From assembly GCA_964552325.1 (NCBI GenBank), contig CAZKHA010000069.1, positions 1 through 15,963 of the forward strand: a DNA stretch of 15,963 bases, given 5' to 3'. The notes beneath the pieces were generated by a model that saw only the letters and a program-made list of their open reading frames with translations, ran no database searches and had not been told where the DNA came from. The position numbers were made by a program, and so were the translations under genes. Origin of the DNA: CAZKCK01 sp964552325. Lineage in GTDB: Bacteria > Bacteroidota > Bacteroidia > Bacteroidales > TTA-H9. Position 1 is the first letter of the stretch, and each line of letters begins with the position of its first letter. Shown in pieces: positions 6,684-14,884 of the stretch.

Positions 6684-7724
6684 TTACTTCTCTTTAACTA
6701 AAACAACATACACGGGTAGGTGGTCAGAATAACCCCCAATAAATGCTCCAAACGAAAATGTGCGAAAAGGATAACCCGCGAATTGCCCTTCGTTGCTAAT
6801 CAAGAATTTAGGATTGAAAACACGGGTTTTTAACAATTTCCATTCAGTGGCCGTTGAATTTACAACAGGCTCTGAAACAATAATTTGGTCGAACAAATTC
6901 CAAGAATCCCTGTATCCTAAGGAGCCAACGCCATCTTTATAGAGTTGCCACATTGGGTTAAACAAATCGCCTGCTTTAAGGTCTTTTTGCTTGCCAATAG
7001 CCTTTAAGGTTTTTGCTATGCTTGGATCAATAGGGTCGTCGTTCAAATCGCCCATGATGAAAATTTTTGCCTTCGGGTTGATGGCATACAATGAGTCAGC
7101 AATATGCCTTGATAGCTTTGCTGCAGCCTCTCGGTACTCGGGGCCACTACGCCTAGAGGGCCAGTGGTTTACAACAACCGAAATGGTTTCGCCATCCAAT
7201 TCACCCGTTACCACTAGTTGATCGCGTGATTTGAAATCATCACGCCAGCTTACCTTTAACCGTACCGAAGATGCCGCAATAACTTTAAACGCTGATTTGC
7301 GGTACAACATGCCTACATCCACACCGCGTGCATCGGGCGAATCAAAATGTACAATATCGTAACCAGCAGCCTTAAGCGCTGGCATCTTTATCAGCTCTTC
7401 CAACACAAATCGATTCTCAATCTCAGAAACACCTATAATTGTTGGCCCACCTTTAATAATGTCAGCTCCAATCTGGCTAATGACTTCTGACATGTTTTTT
7501 TGCTTAAGGGCATATTTTTTCCCATCCCAAGCATTCCCACCATTAGGCAAAAACTCAGCATCGTCCGTATCAGGACTATCAATGGTATCAAAAAGATTTT
7601 CAAGGTTATAAAAAGCGATCACAGCCGCTTTGTATTGCTTTTTCCCCTCTTGGGCAAAACAGTTTTTGGTTTGCAAACCCAAAGCTAAAAAGCTTATAAT
7701 CAATATTATGGTAAATTTTTTCAT
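6684..7724 (-). CDS. secreted endonuclease/exonuclease/phosphatase (EEP) family protein
   Basis: A metal-dependent phosphoesterase of the DNase I-like EEP fold, 346 aa from the ATG at 7724. The start is chosen because it opens a clean signal peptide (MKKFTIILIISFLALG, cleavage probably after CFA at residue 24); an upstream ATG at 7766 would bury it. Motifs: NLEN (Asn40, Glu42), SEIEN (Glu101/Glu103, metal site), VNHWPSRRSG with His187, MGDLND (Asp226, Asn228), and the C-terminal GGYSDHLPV with catalytic Asp334-His335. All catalytic positions expected of an active enzyme are present. Relatives cut DNA, RNA, sugar phosphates or phospholipids, so the substrate is open. It heads an operon with the transferase gene (TAAATG junction) and diverges from a TonB receptor/lipoprotein operon, which suggests cell-surface or periplasmic nutrient breakdown. 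Confidence 0.9.
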   Translation of the reverse strand: MKKFTIILIISFLALGLQTKNCFAQEGKKQYKAAVIAFYNLENLFDTIDSPDTDDAEFLPNGGNAWDGKKYALKQKNMSEVISQIGADIIKGGPTIIGVSEIENRFVLEELIKMPALKAAGYDIVHFDSPDARGVDVGMLYRKSAFKVIAASSVRLKVSWRDDFKSRDQLVVTGELDGETISVVVNHWPSRRSGPEYREAAAKLSRHIADSLYAINPKAKIFIMGDLNDDPIDPSIAKTLKAIGKQKDLKAGDLFNPMWQLYKDGVGSLGYRDSWNLFDQIIVSEPVVNSTATEWKLLKTRVFNPKFLISNEGQFAGYPFRTFSFGAFIGGYSDHLPVYVVLVKEK

Positions 7725-7839
7725 CTTAATTAAGGTTTTAACATGAAGGTTTAGAGAAGCAAGCATTCATAACTCACACACGGCATAGTATAAGTTCATT
7801 ATGCAAGTTTTATCCTTTTGATCCATTATTTTGCGGGTG

Positions 7840-7847
7840 CAAAATTA
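7840..7847 (-). promoter_or_regulatory. -7 promoter element of the EEP/transferase operon
   Basis: The minus strand reads TAATTTTG, an exact TAnnTTTG match, 115 bp before the chosen start codon at 7724. This implies a leader of about 110 nt. No -33 box at normal spacing was found. Confidence 0.4.
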
Positions 7848-7978
7848 CCTATAATGTTTCAAGTTCGGTTCTTTTTGTTAGCTTACAATGGATATTAAGT
7901 TTAAGTAAAAAAGTGAATTTTGATATATTGTCATGATATACAGATTATTAGGTTGCCAAATATTGTTTGTTTGAGCCA

Positions 7979-8106
7979 TTGGTGCCCAAAAGAGGGATTT
8001 TAAAACCTTGTTACTTCAAATTTTCTTCATCAAAACATTGAAAATTAACATTTGTAAGGATATTTTTTTGTTCTTTTGCAGTCCATTTTCCCAAAAGAGG
8101 AGATTG
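7979..8106. repeat. paired CCATT/CCCAAAAGAGG motif before the receptor gene
   Basis: CCCAAAAGAGG occurs at 7985-7995 and again at 8090-8100. In both cases CCATT stands just before it and ATT just after it, with small spacing differences. The two copies are about 105 bp apart. Two similar sites upstream of an operon could be regulator binding sites or a small local duplication. Confidence 0.4.
8071..8078 (+). promoter_or_regulatory. possible -7 element of the receptor/lipoprotein operon
   Basis: TTCTTTTG differs from TAnnTTTG at one position. A TTTG box (8051-8054) lies 16 bp upstream, near the -33 position. The implied leader is roughly 50 nt to the ATG at 8136. Weak but positionally reasonable. 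Confidence 0.3.
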
Positions 8107-8135
8107 GACATTTTTTTTCTCATAAATTTTTGAAG

Positions 8136-10853
8136 ATGAAGAAAATACACTTATTGTTTTTTTTACTAGTTATGTCGGTAGTACCGCTATTGGCACAACA
8201 GCTTAAAGTTACTGGAAAGGTTGCTGATGAATTGTCTGGCCTTCCGGTGGCACAAGTAACCGTTACCCTTGCCGAAAAGGTTACCTTTACGGGTGAAGAT
8301 GGGACTTTTGCTATTGAAGTTGTTAAATCAGGGAAGCTTTTAATTATTTTTGAAAAGAATGGCTATGAGCCTTACAACCTACCTATTGATGCAAAGGAAG
8401 GAACCGCTGATGTTGGTGAAATCATGCTAAGGCCCATGTCAGCCATGACGAGCGACCTTGGTCTAGGCGACATCACACTTAATTCTTTAGAAGGCGATGA
8501 TGATAACAAAGGTCAATCCGGATCAAGTTTGTTGAATGCCTCTTCAGATGTATTCAATTCCACGGCAGCTTATATGTTCGGGCCTGTATTTTTTAGGGCT
8601 AGAGGTTATGACAATGAAAACCAAGCTGTTTATATGGATGGTCTTCAAGTAAACGACATCGAGAATGGCAGGGCTTCATGGTCAGAATGGGGAGGTTTAA
8701 ACGATGTAACCCGCAACAAAGAAATTAGCAATGGCCTTGGGCTTGCTCCATTTACATTCGGAAGCCTTGGTGGCTCCACCAACATCATTACCCGAGCATC
8801 GTTGCAGCGTAAGCAAACCAAGTTCTCCTATGCAATGTCTAACCGCACTTACATGCACCGCGCCATGTTTACCTATTCGTCGGGTATGATGAATAACAAC
8901 TGGGCGTTTACAGTTAGCGCATCGCGCCGTTGGGGCAACGAAGGGTATGTGGAAGGAAACTTTTACGATGCCAATGCCTATTTTGTTGGAGTTGAAAAGA
9001 AAATCAATGATAAGCATAGTCTTGGCCTTACAATATATGGTTCTCCTACACGGCGTGGGCAGCAAGCCGCGTCAAGCCAAGAAGTATATGACTTATCAGG
9101 TAGCAACGTTTACAATGCCAACTGGGGATTCCAAAATGGCGAAAAAAGGAACTCAAGGGTGAAAGATTTCCATCAACCGATGTTTATTTTGAACCATTAT
9201 GCAAATCTTTCGGAAAAAGTACAATGGAATAACGCTATTGGATACAGTACTGGGCACGATGGAGGTACAGCCTTAAACTGGTATAATTCTAACGATCCAA
9301 GGCCTGATTACTATCGCTATTTGCCAAGCTATGTTGAAGAACAACTTACTAACAACTATGATGATATTACACGCCAAGCCCTTATAAACCGTTGGAAAAC
9401 AGATGTAAACTATCGTCAGGTAAACTGGGACAAACTGTACTATACCAATAATTTGGCTGCTAAATCAGGATTAAGTGCCCGCTATATGGTTGAAGACCGC
9501 CGCAACGATCAAGATCAATTAACCCTTAGCTCACGGATGAAGTTTCAAGCCACCGAAAATATTAAAATCTCAGGCGGTGTTCAGGGGATCAAATATTCTG
9601 GCTATCACTTTAAAACCGTTGACGATCTCTTAGGAGCTGAGTATTGGCTTGATGTAGATCAATTTGCCGAACGCGATTTTATTGGTGATAAAGATAGGCT
9701 CCAAAACGATTTGAATAACCCTAACCGTAAAGTAGGTGTGGGCGATGTTTTTGGATACAACTACAATATGCACAGTACTACAGGTGTAGCATGGGCGCAG
9801 TCAGAAGTTAATTTTGATAAGGTTGATGTTTCGGCAGGGCTCTCGTTTACGCACCAAGAGTATTGGCGCGAAGGCCTCATGAAGAATGGCAACCATCCCG
9901 ATAATTCGTATGGCCTTTCTGAGAAGCATAAATTTAATGATTTGGGGGCTAAATTGGGCGCCACCTACAAAATTACAGGACGCCACTTTATCGAAGCGAA
10001 TGGAATGTACCTTAGCCGTGCTCCTTTTATTCGCAATACTTTCGTATCGCCAAGGGTACGCGACGATGTTGCCCCAGACCTCACCAGCGAAAAGATTTTA
10101 AGCGGTGAAGTTAGTTATCTCATGCGCTACCCGGGGGCAAACCTCCGTTTAACGGCTTATCATACCGAGTTTAAAGACCAAACCGAGATCAATGCATTCT
10201 ATCATGATGATTACAAAACCTTTGTAAACCATGTAATGACGGGTATCAACAAAACCCATCAAGGTATTGAGTTTGGCGCCGAGGTTAAGGTTATTGGAGG
10301 TCTTTCGGTGCAAGGTGTTGCTGCCTTAGGCAATTACCGCTACACAAATAGGCCCACAGCTACAGTGTCTTACGATAATGGTTCAAAGGCTGATACAACC
10401 GAAACCATTTATATTAAAAACTTTTATGTACCCGGTGCACAAACTGCCACGTCGTTGGGCCTAAAATATGCTGGACCTGGCTTCTTGTTCATCAACCTTA
10501 ACGCCAACTATTTTGATAATGCGTACCTCGATTTTAACCCCGAACGCAGGACCGAAGCCGCTATCAAAGGACTTGGCGAAGGAGATGCCTTAATTGAAGA
10601 AATTACCATGCAAGAAAAGCTTCCTTCAGCATTCACCCTTGATGCAAGTATCGGCAAATCGTGGCGTTTTGGGGATTACTACCTGAACCTGAACTTTAGT
10701 GTAAGCAACATTCTCGATAATCAAGACTTTATAACCGGTGGTTATGAACAAATGCGTTTCGATTTTGCGACTAAGGACGTTAGCAAATTCCCTTCCAAAT
10801 ATTATTACTCTTACGGTCGTACATTTTACCTGAACCTTGGGTTCCGTTTTTAA
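8136..10853 (+). CDS. TonB-dependent outer-membrane receptor
   Basis: An outer-membrane gated barrel importing a ligand with energy from TonB-ExbB-ExbD, 905 aa. The ATG at 8136 is chosen because it starts a signal peptide (MKKIHLLFFLLV, cut near LLA-QQ at residue 20); an upstream TTG (8076) would add 20 residues ahead of it. A carboxypeptidase-regulatory-like domain follows (about 21-105). A plug domain (about 130-240) contains FFRARGYDNENQAVYMDG and SLGGSTNIITR. The rest is beta-barrel, ending in FYLNLGFRF with the terminal Phe usual for outer-membrane barrels. No clear TonB box was recognised. The next gene is a DUF5689 lipoprotein rather than a SusD homologue, so I do not call it SusC. The divergent secreted phosphoesterase suggests nucleic-acid or phosphoester fragments as ligand; this is inference. 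Confidence 0.93.
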   Translation: MKKIHLLFFLLVMSVVPLLAQQLKVTGKVADELSGLPVAQVTVTLAEKVTFTGEDGTFAIEVVKSGKLLIIFEKNGYEPYNLPIDAKEGTADVGEIMLRPMSAMTSDLGLGDITLNSLEGDDDNKGQSGSSLLNASSDVFNSTAAYMFGPVFFRARGYDNENQAVYMDGLQVNDIENGRASWSEWGGLNDVTRNKEISNGLGLAPFTFGSLGGSTNIITRASLQRKQTKFSYAMSNRTYMHRAMFTYSSGMMNNNWAFTVSASRRWGNEGYVEGNFYDANAYFVGVEKKINDKHSLGLTIYGSPTRRGQQAASSQEVYDLSGSNVYNANWGFQNGEKRNSRVKDFHQPMFILNHYANLSEKVQWNNAIGYSTGHDGGTALNWYNSNDPRPDYYRYLPSYVEEQLTNNYDDITRQALINRWKTDVNYRQVNWDKLYYTNNLAAKSGLSARYMVEDRRNDQDQLTLSSRMKFQATENIKISGGVQGIKYSGYHFKTVDDLLGAEYWLDVDQFAERDFIGDKDRLQNDLNNPNRKVGVGDVFGYNYNMHSTTGVAWAQSEVNFDKVDVSAGLSFTHQEYWREGLMKNGNHPDNSYGLSEKHKFNDLGAKLGATYKITGRHFIEANGMYLSRAPFIRNTFVSPRVRDDVAPDLTSEKILSGEVSYLMRYPGANLRLTAYHTEFKDQTEINAFYHDDYKTFVNHVMTGINKTHQGIEFGAEVKVIGGLSVQGVAALGNYRYTNRPTATVSYDNGSKADTTETIYIKNFYVPGAQTATSLGLKYAGPGFLFINLNANYFDNAYLDFNPERRTEAAIKGLGEGDALIEEITMQEKLPSAFTLDASIGKSWRFGDYYLNLNFSVSNILDNQDFITGGYEQMRFDFATKDVSKFPSKYYYSYGRTFYLNLGFRF

Positions 10854-10884
10854 CAGTATAGAAAATCATAAAACATTATAAATC

Positions 10885-12552
10885 ATGAATAAAAAGAATT
10901 TCCAGAGCCTTTTGATTGCTCTCTTCGTTTTTGGCGCTTTGCTCACGGGATGTGTAAAAGGCGATTTTGATGAACCACCTATCAACATCCCCACTGTTAC
11001 CTTTGAGGCCAATACCACCATTGCTCAGCTAAAAGCCACTTATACTGGGCTTGACTCTATTTCCGATGATATTATTATTCAAGGTGTTGTTTGCGCCAAC
11101 GATGAATCGGGCAACCTTTATAAAAAGATCGAAATACAGGATGCAACCGGCGGAATTGAATTATCACTTGACAAAACTTCATTATACAATGAATATAAAG
11201 TTGGTCAACGCATTTTTATAAAATGCAAGGGTATGTATATTGGCGACTATAATAATCTGATTCAACTCGGTGGCCTTTATAATGGATCCATCGGGAGGTT
11301 GCCAGAGGTTTCAATTGCCAAGCATTTGTTTCCAGATAGCCTGCCAGGAAACCCTCCAACAGCCAACGTTGTTGGAATTGGTGCTTTAAATATGGACATG
11401 GTAAGTACATTAATAAAGCTTGAGAATGTTCATTTTGAAACTGTAGGTCAAGAATTTGCCCCTCAAGGTGTTTCTGCTACCAACCGGAACATTGTCGATG
11501 CTTCCGGAAATTCACTTATCGTTCGCACCAGCAGTTACGCTAACTTTGCCGCTAAAAAAACACCTGGAGGTGTAGGTACTGTTGTTGGGGTATTATCCGT
11601 TTTTCAATCTGATTATCAATTAACCATCCGCGATACCAATGATATTATCGGTTTTAAAGATACCATCATCGACCCACCTAATGGCGAAGGCACCGGCGTT
11701 TTTGATGACCCATATAATTGTGCCTATGTTATGGGCGGAACCAGCGAAATAGCTGTGTGGGTTCAAGGATACATTGTAGGGGTTTATGAAACTACCGTAG
11801 ATCCTTTCGCACCTAATTTTGTTGCTCCTTTTGCTACAAATTCTAACATGCTTATTGCCGATTCACCCGATGAAACCAACCTCTCGGCCTGCCTTACCGT
11901 ACAATTACCCGCTGGCGATATACGTACAGCCCTTAATTTAGTTGACAATGCCGCCAACAAAGGCAAACAAGTTAAAGTTCTTGGTAATCTCGAAGCTTAT
12001 TTCAGCCAGCCCGGCGTTAAAGGTTTAACTGGTTATTGGATGGATGGCACTGGTATTATACCTATTACCGGCTTCTTTACCGAAGAGTTTGCATCAACCT
12101 TGGGAACCTTTACGGGTGTTAGTGTTTCCGGCGATCAAACTTGGGGTTGGGCAAGCTACGATGGTGGTTGTGCTAAAATGAGCGGATATGCAAGCGGATC
12201 AAATAATGCCAACGAAGACTGGATGATTTCGGGGGCTATTTCACTAGCTGGTAAAACGGGCGTGAAACTAAGTTTCCGCGAAGCGTTAAATTATATAACA
12301 AGTATTGATGATGCAAAGGTTCTGATCTCCACAAATTATACTGGCAATGGCGATCCTTCAAGTGCTACTTGGGACGAGGTTACCGGTTTCAGCAGGGCTG
12401 CCGGAAATAGTTGGACTTTTGTAGATAGCGGCGAGGTTCCACTTACCCAATACGAAGGCCAAACCATTTACATCGCGTTTAAATACCTGAGCAGTGCCTC
12501 CGATGGTGCAACCTGGGAGGTTGGACGCGTGCTGCTTACAGCTGCAAAATAA
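10885..12552 (+). CDS. DUF5689-type surface lipoprotein
   Basis: A lipoprotein of 555 aa starting 31 bp after the receptor gene and probably on the same message. The signal peptide ends in a lipobox, LLTGC, with lipidated Cys23. The following VKGDFDE is acidic, reminiscent of the export signal that sends Bacteroidota lipoproteins to the cell surface. An OB-like DUF5689 region follows (about 38-260; DIIIQGVVCANDESGN, KIEIQDATGGIEL). A second OB-like repeat runs about 267-395 (EIAVWVQGYIVGVYE), and a jelly-roll 'choice-of-anchor J' type domain lies at the end (about 396-552; FFTEEFAS, NEDWMIS, ATWEVGRV). I recognise the domain types from memory, the middle one least firmly. Its position after a TonB receptor gene matches that of SusD-like ligand-binding partners, so it may capture ligand for the receptor. 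A strong hairpin terminator follows the stop codon. Confidence 0.8.
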   Translation: MNKKNFQSLLIALFVFGALLTGCVKGDFDEPPINIPTVTFEANTTIAQLKATYTGLDSISDDIIIQGVVCANDESGNLYKKIEIQDATGGIELSLDKTSLYNEYKVGQRIFIKCKGMYIGDYNNLIQLGGLYNGSIGRLPEVSIAKHLFPDSLPGNPPTANVVGIGALNMDMVSTLIKLENVHFETVGQEFAPQGVSATNRNIVDASGNSLIVRTSSYANFAAKKTPGGVGTVVGVLSVFQSDYQLTIRDTNDIIGFKDTIIDPPNGEGTGVFDDPYNCAYVMGGTSEIAVWVQGYIVGVYETTVDPFAPNFVAPFATNSNMLIADSPDETNLSACLTVQLPAGDIRTALNLVDNAANKGKQVKVLGNLEAYFSQPGVKGLTGYWMDGTGIIPITGFFTEEFASTLGTFTGVSVSGDQTWGWASYDGGCAKMSGYASGSNNANEDWMISGAISLAGKTGVKLSFREALNYITSIDDAKVLISTNYTGNGDPSSATWDEVTGFSRAAGNSWTFVDSGEVPLTQYEGQTIYIAFKYLSSASDGATWEVGRVLLTAAK

Positions 12553-12577
12553 CATAGTTTGCTTTTGAATTAGCTTT

Positions 12578-12610
12578 AAAAGGCTGTTGCAGACTGCAGC
12601 AGCCTTTTTT
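12578..12610 (+). terminator. rho-independent terminator of the receptor operon
   Basis: AAAAGGCTGTTGCA pairs with TGCAGCAGCCTTTT around a 3-nt GAC loop (14 pairs, one G-T wobble) and runs into a T tract ending at 12610. It begins 25 bp after the lipoprotein stop codon. Confidence 0.9.
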
Positions 12611-13092
12611 AGTTACGTTGTAGGTATTCAACTGAAGCGTATCAAAAAACAATTAGTGTTAATTGCCTTATATAGTTAGTGTATTGCATTCACGCGAAGC
12701 ATTGAAGATGAAGGCCGCTAAACAAGTTTGGTTTAATTTGCCCAAGCTGTATTGGGCTAATTCCCTCGCCATTGCAGTTTAATCAAAACACTTCGACTTT
12801 TAGCAAACGAATTTCGATTAGGCGTTCGTTACTTCACCCAAAACCCTATTAAACAAGAATTTGCACTGGTTTGTATGGTACGCTGCCAAAAACAGTGGGA
12901 GCTAAATCCGTGTCATCAACGTTTCAGCCTTTATTTAATGCCATTTACTCGCAAATGGATAATTGGAGCTTATGAGGCATAATAATATGAAACCGAAAGG
13001 ATAAGATTAGGTAGAATTAGCTCCTTTAATTTCTCAATAACGCGTTAAATATCAATGCTAAGTTAAATAGAATTGCAAATTGGTTCCAAACT
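12611..13092. other. gene-free stretch with possible remnants of a decayed gene
   Basis: No intact gene is seen. On the plus strand one frame is open from 12761 to 12979 (73 codons) and contains the protein-like phrase LANEFRLGVRYFTQNPIKQ. A second frame, open from 12853 to 12972, contains TGLYGTLPKTVGAKSVSS. Neither has a convincing start or any recognised family. Reading from one frame into the other around 12865-12875 gives a continuous protein-like string, which would suit a frameshifted gene fragment. Chance remains possible. No terminator for the minus-strand gene ending at 13093 was found here. Confidence 0.3.
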
Positions 13093-14646
13093 TTAATCTG
13101 CTACAATCATTTTCTTGCGTACGCTAGCTTCATTACAAACCAAGTTAAAGTAGTAAACGCCTGGTTTCAGGTTATAATCGGCTGGTGCAAACGTTATAAT
13201 ATTCCGCAGTTCGGTGGTAGTTTGGTCTTGCATTAAGCAGGCAACCCGTTGCCCGAGCATATCTTCAACGTAAAGGCTCACAGGCATTTTTTTGTGTAGC
13301 TTAAATGTAAAGCAGGTTTTATCGGTTACTGGGTTGGGATAGTTTTGCTCCACTTCTATTAGGCTAGCCGTATTTTGTTGCTCAATGCCTACCATCAACG
13401 GATTGATTATGGCCGTATAAACACTAAGGTCGAAATTATCTAAACGGGTCCAAATGGGGCGTACAATGTTGTCATGAGCAGAGATATTGGTATAGTCGCC
13501 AAAGAACACATCAGATTTTGGGTTAAAAGCTGACTCACTGATTTTGAAGTTTGTAAAGGTTTCACCTCCATCTTTTGACACGGCGCCATAAACTTCCGTC
13601 AAATTTTCGGTGGTGTTTCGTCTGTCGTACCATACCCACCATAAATAACCTGTAACCTGGTCTATTGTCATCCAATGGAAAAACTGATGACGGCCACTCG
13701 CATCATCATTTACGCGCTTTATTGACGACCATGTAGCGCCTCCATCCGTTGATTTTACCAACCATACATCCGTATCGTCTTCCCCATGGCGTTGGTCGCT
13801 CCACGAAACGTACAAGGTGCCATGATTGGGCCCATTACTTAAATCGCACACAGTTTCGGGCATACCGTTTGCCCTAAAAATACCAGGGATGGCAAAGTCC
13901 CAACCACCAGGTACTTCTGTAATAACCTGTTCGCGTTCCATCCAAGTGATGCCACCATCCAACGATTTATTAAAAGCCAACCCTAAAGGCCCCGTCCAGG
14001 CCACATAAACTTCACCATTGGGGCCAATGGCCGGTACGGCCCCTTCAACCGTTTCATCTGAATCAACACAATCGCCAGCAACAAAACTTATCCGCTTTGC
14101 GGGGCTCCAGCTTGCACCCCCATCAGTTGAGCGCACATACAAAATAATCGAACTATCGCCGGGTGTGGTTGAGCCATAGGAGTCAAATTGGGTCCAGGTG
14201 GCGTGGATGTAATTGTTGCTGCGATCAACTATCGCCCATTGTTTATCCTGAGCTTTATTGCCATCCTTGTACAAGTAGCTATCAGTCCAGGTTAAGCCAT
14301 TATCAGTTGATTTTTGGCAAACGATACGATCAATCCATGAACCTACGGGTGGGTTGGCCAAATGGAAATACAGAATTGCGCCCGAGGTGTCGAACAGCAA
14401 AGTTGGATCGCCCCAAACCCCAAACTCAGGTGATTCTATACGCGAATAATCCCAAGTTAGGCCCCCATCATTGGAGTAATAATAATTATCGAGCACCGAA
14501 CCCGCAGCCACACGTAAAGGATTTTTTGGATCTACGGCTATGGAAGGCTCGGTTGGCGAATTACTGGTGCTAATCAACACATTGCTGTGTTGGGCTGTAA
14601 GGTTTATGCAAAGAAAAAACCCCAGAAGGGCTAAAATGAGTTTCAT
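13093..14646 (-). CDS. secreted Asp-box (BNR) repeat protein with type IX sorting domain
   Basis: A secreted beta-propeller protein of 517 aa. The signal peptide is MKLILALLGFFLCINLTAQ, with cleavage near residue 19. Six Asp-box (S-x-D-x-G-x-T-W) motifs occur at residues 58-65, 113-120, 173-180, 228-235, 299-306 and 357-364, the pattern of sialidase-like propellers. The catalytic hallmarks of true sialidases, such as an N-terminal FRIP motif and the arginine triad context, are not recognisable, so sialidase activity should not be assumed. Residues about 430-517 form a C-terminal sorting domain: it opens with NYPNPV and ends with LKPGVYYF and KKMIVAD, as in proteins exported by the type IX system and released or anchored at the surface. 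A TAACTTTG promoter element lies upstream. The gene stands alone; the ligand or substrate is unknown. Confidence 0.88.
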   Translation of the reverse strand: MKLILALLGFFLCINLTAQHSNVLISTSNSPTEPSIAVDPKNPLRVAAGSVLDNYYYSNDGGLTWDYSRIESPEFGVWGDPTLLFDTSGAILYFHLANPPVGSWIDRIVCQKSTDNGLTWTDSYLYKDGNKAQDKQWAIVDRSNNYIHATWTQFDSYGSTTPGDSSIILYVRSTDGGASWSPAKRISFVAGDCVDSDETVEGAVPAIGPNGEVYVAWTGPLGLAFNKSLDGGITWMEREQVITEVPGGWDFAIPGIFRANGMPETVCDLSNGPNHGTLYVSWSDQRHGEDDTDVWLVKSTDGGATWSSIKRVNDDASGRHQFFHWMTIDQVTGYLWWVWYDRRNTTENLTEVYGAVSKDGGETFTNFKISESAFNPKSDVFFGDYTNISAHDNIVRPIWTRLDNFDLSVYTAIINPLMVGIEQQNTASLIEVEQNYPNPVTDKTCFTFKLHKKMPVSLYVEDMLGQRVACLMQDQTTTELRNIITFAPADYNLKPGVYYFNLVCNEASVRKKMIVAD

Positions 14647-14689
14647 GGTTAAGGATGGTTTAAACAGGTAAAAGTTGATTGGAATACTG

Positions 14690-14697
14690 CAAAGTTA
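14690..14697 (-). promoter_or_regulatory. -7 promoter element of the Asp-box protein gene
   Basis: The minus strand reads TAACTTTG, an exact TAnnTTTG match identical to the element before ppk1. It lies 43 bp before the start codon at 14646, giving a leader of roughly 35-40 nt. No clear -33 box at normal spacing. Confidence 0.5.
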
Positions 14698-14831
14698 GGT
14701 TAAACTGCCAATGTTTTTGCAGAAGTAAGTGTTTGGTTTAAAAAAGAATTATTTCTTTAACAAAAGCTATTAGCATAAAAATGATTGTTGTGCTGAAAAA
14801 TTTTATGGAGGCCAAGTTGGGTTAAGGCAAT

Positions 14832-14866
14832 AAAAAAACCCGCAACAAGTATGTGCGGGTTTTTTG
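14832..14866 (-). terminator. hairpin terminator of the exbD operon
   Basis: AAAAAACCCGCA (14833-14844) pairs perfectly with TGCGGGTTTTTT (14854-14865) around a 9-nt loop. The A and T tracts make it able to work in either direction. It lies 19 bp beyond the stop of the second exbD gene, so it most likely ends that operon. Confidence 0.9.
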
Positions 14867-14884
14867 TCTTGAATATAGAATGGA

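Larger units (their letters stand above)
7725..8135. promoter_or_regulatory. divergent control region between the EEP and receptor operons
   Basis: This 411-bp AT-rich gap separates the start codons of two outward-facing operons and encodes no recognisable protein. It contains an exact minus-strand -7 element (7840-7847), a weaker plus-strand one (8071-8078), and two copies of a CCATT...CCCAAAAGAGG...ATT motif about 105 bp apart, the second probably inside the 5' leader of the receptor message. No riboswitch fold was recognised. Confidence 0.5.

Noticed and set aside
8697..9065. Minus-strand open frame of 122 codons inside the receptor gene
   Set aside because: It is the antisense shadow of a clear TonB-receptor coding sequence and has no recognisable domain. 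The same applies to the other open frames inside named genes.
8136..12552. SusC/SusD pair for glycan uptake
   Set aside because: The second gene lacks SusD-like helical repeats and is instead DUF5689-like, and no glycoside hydrolase or sugar-sensing regulator is adjacent.
13093..14646. Calling the Asp-box protein a sialidase
   Set aside because: Asp boxes are structural and occur in many propellers; the catalytic motifs are not recognisable.
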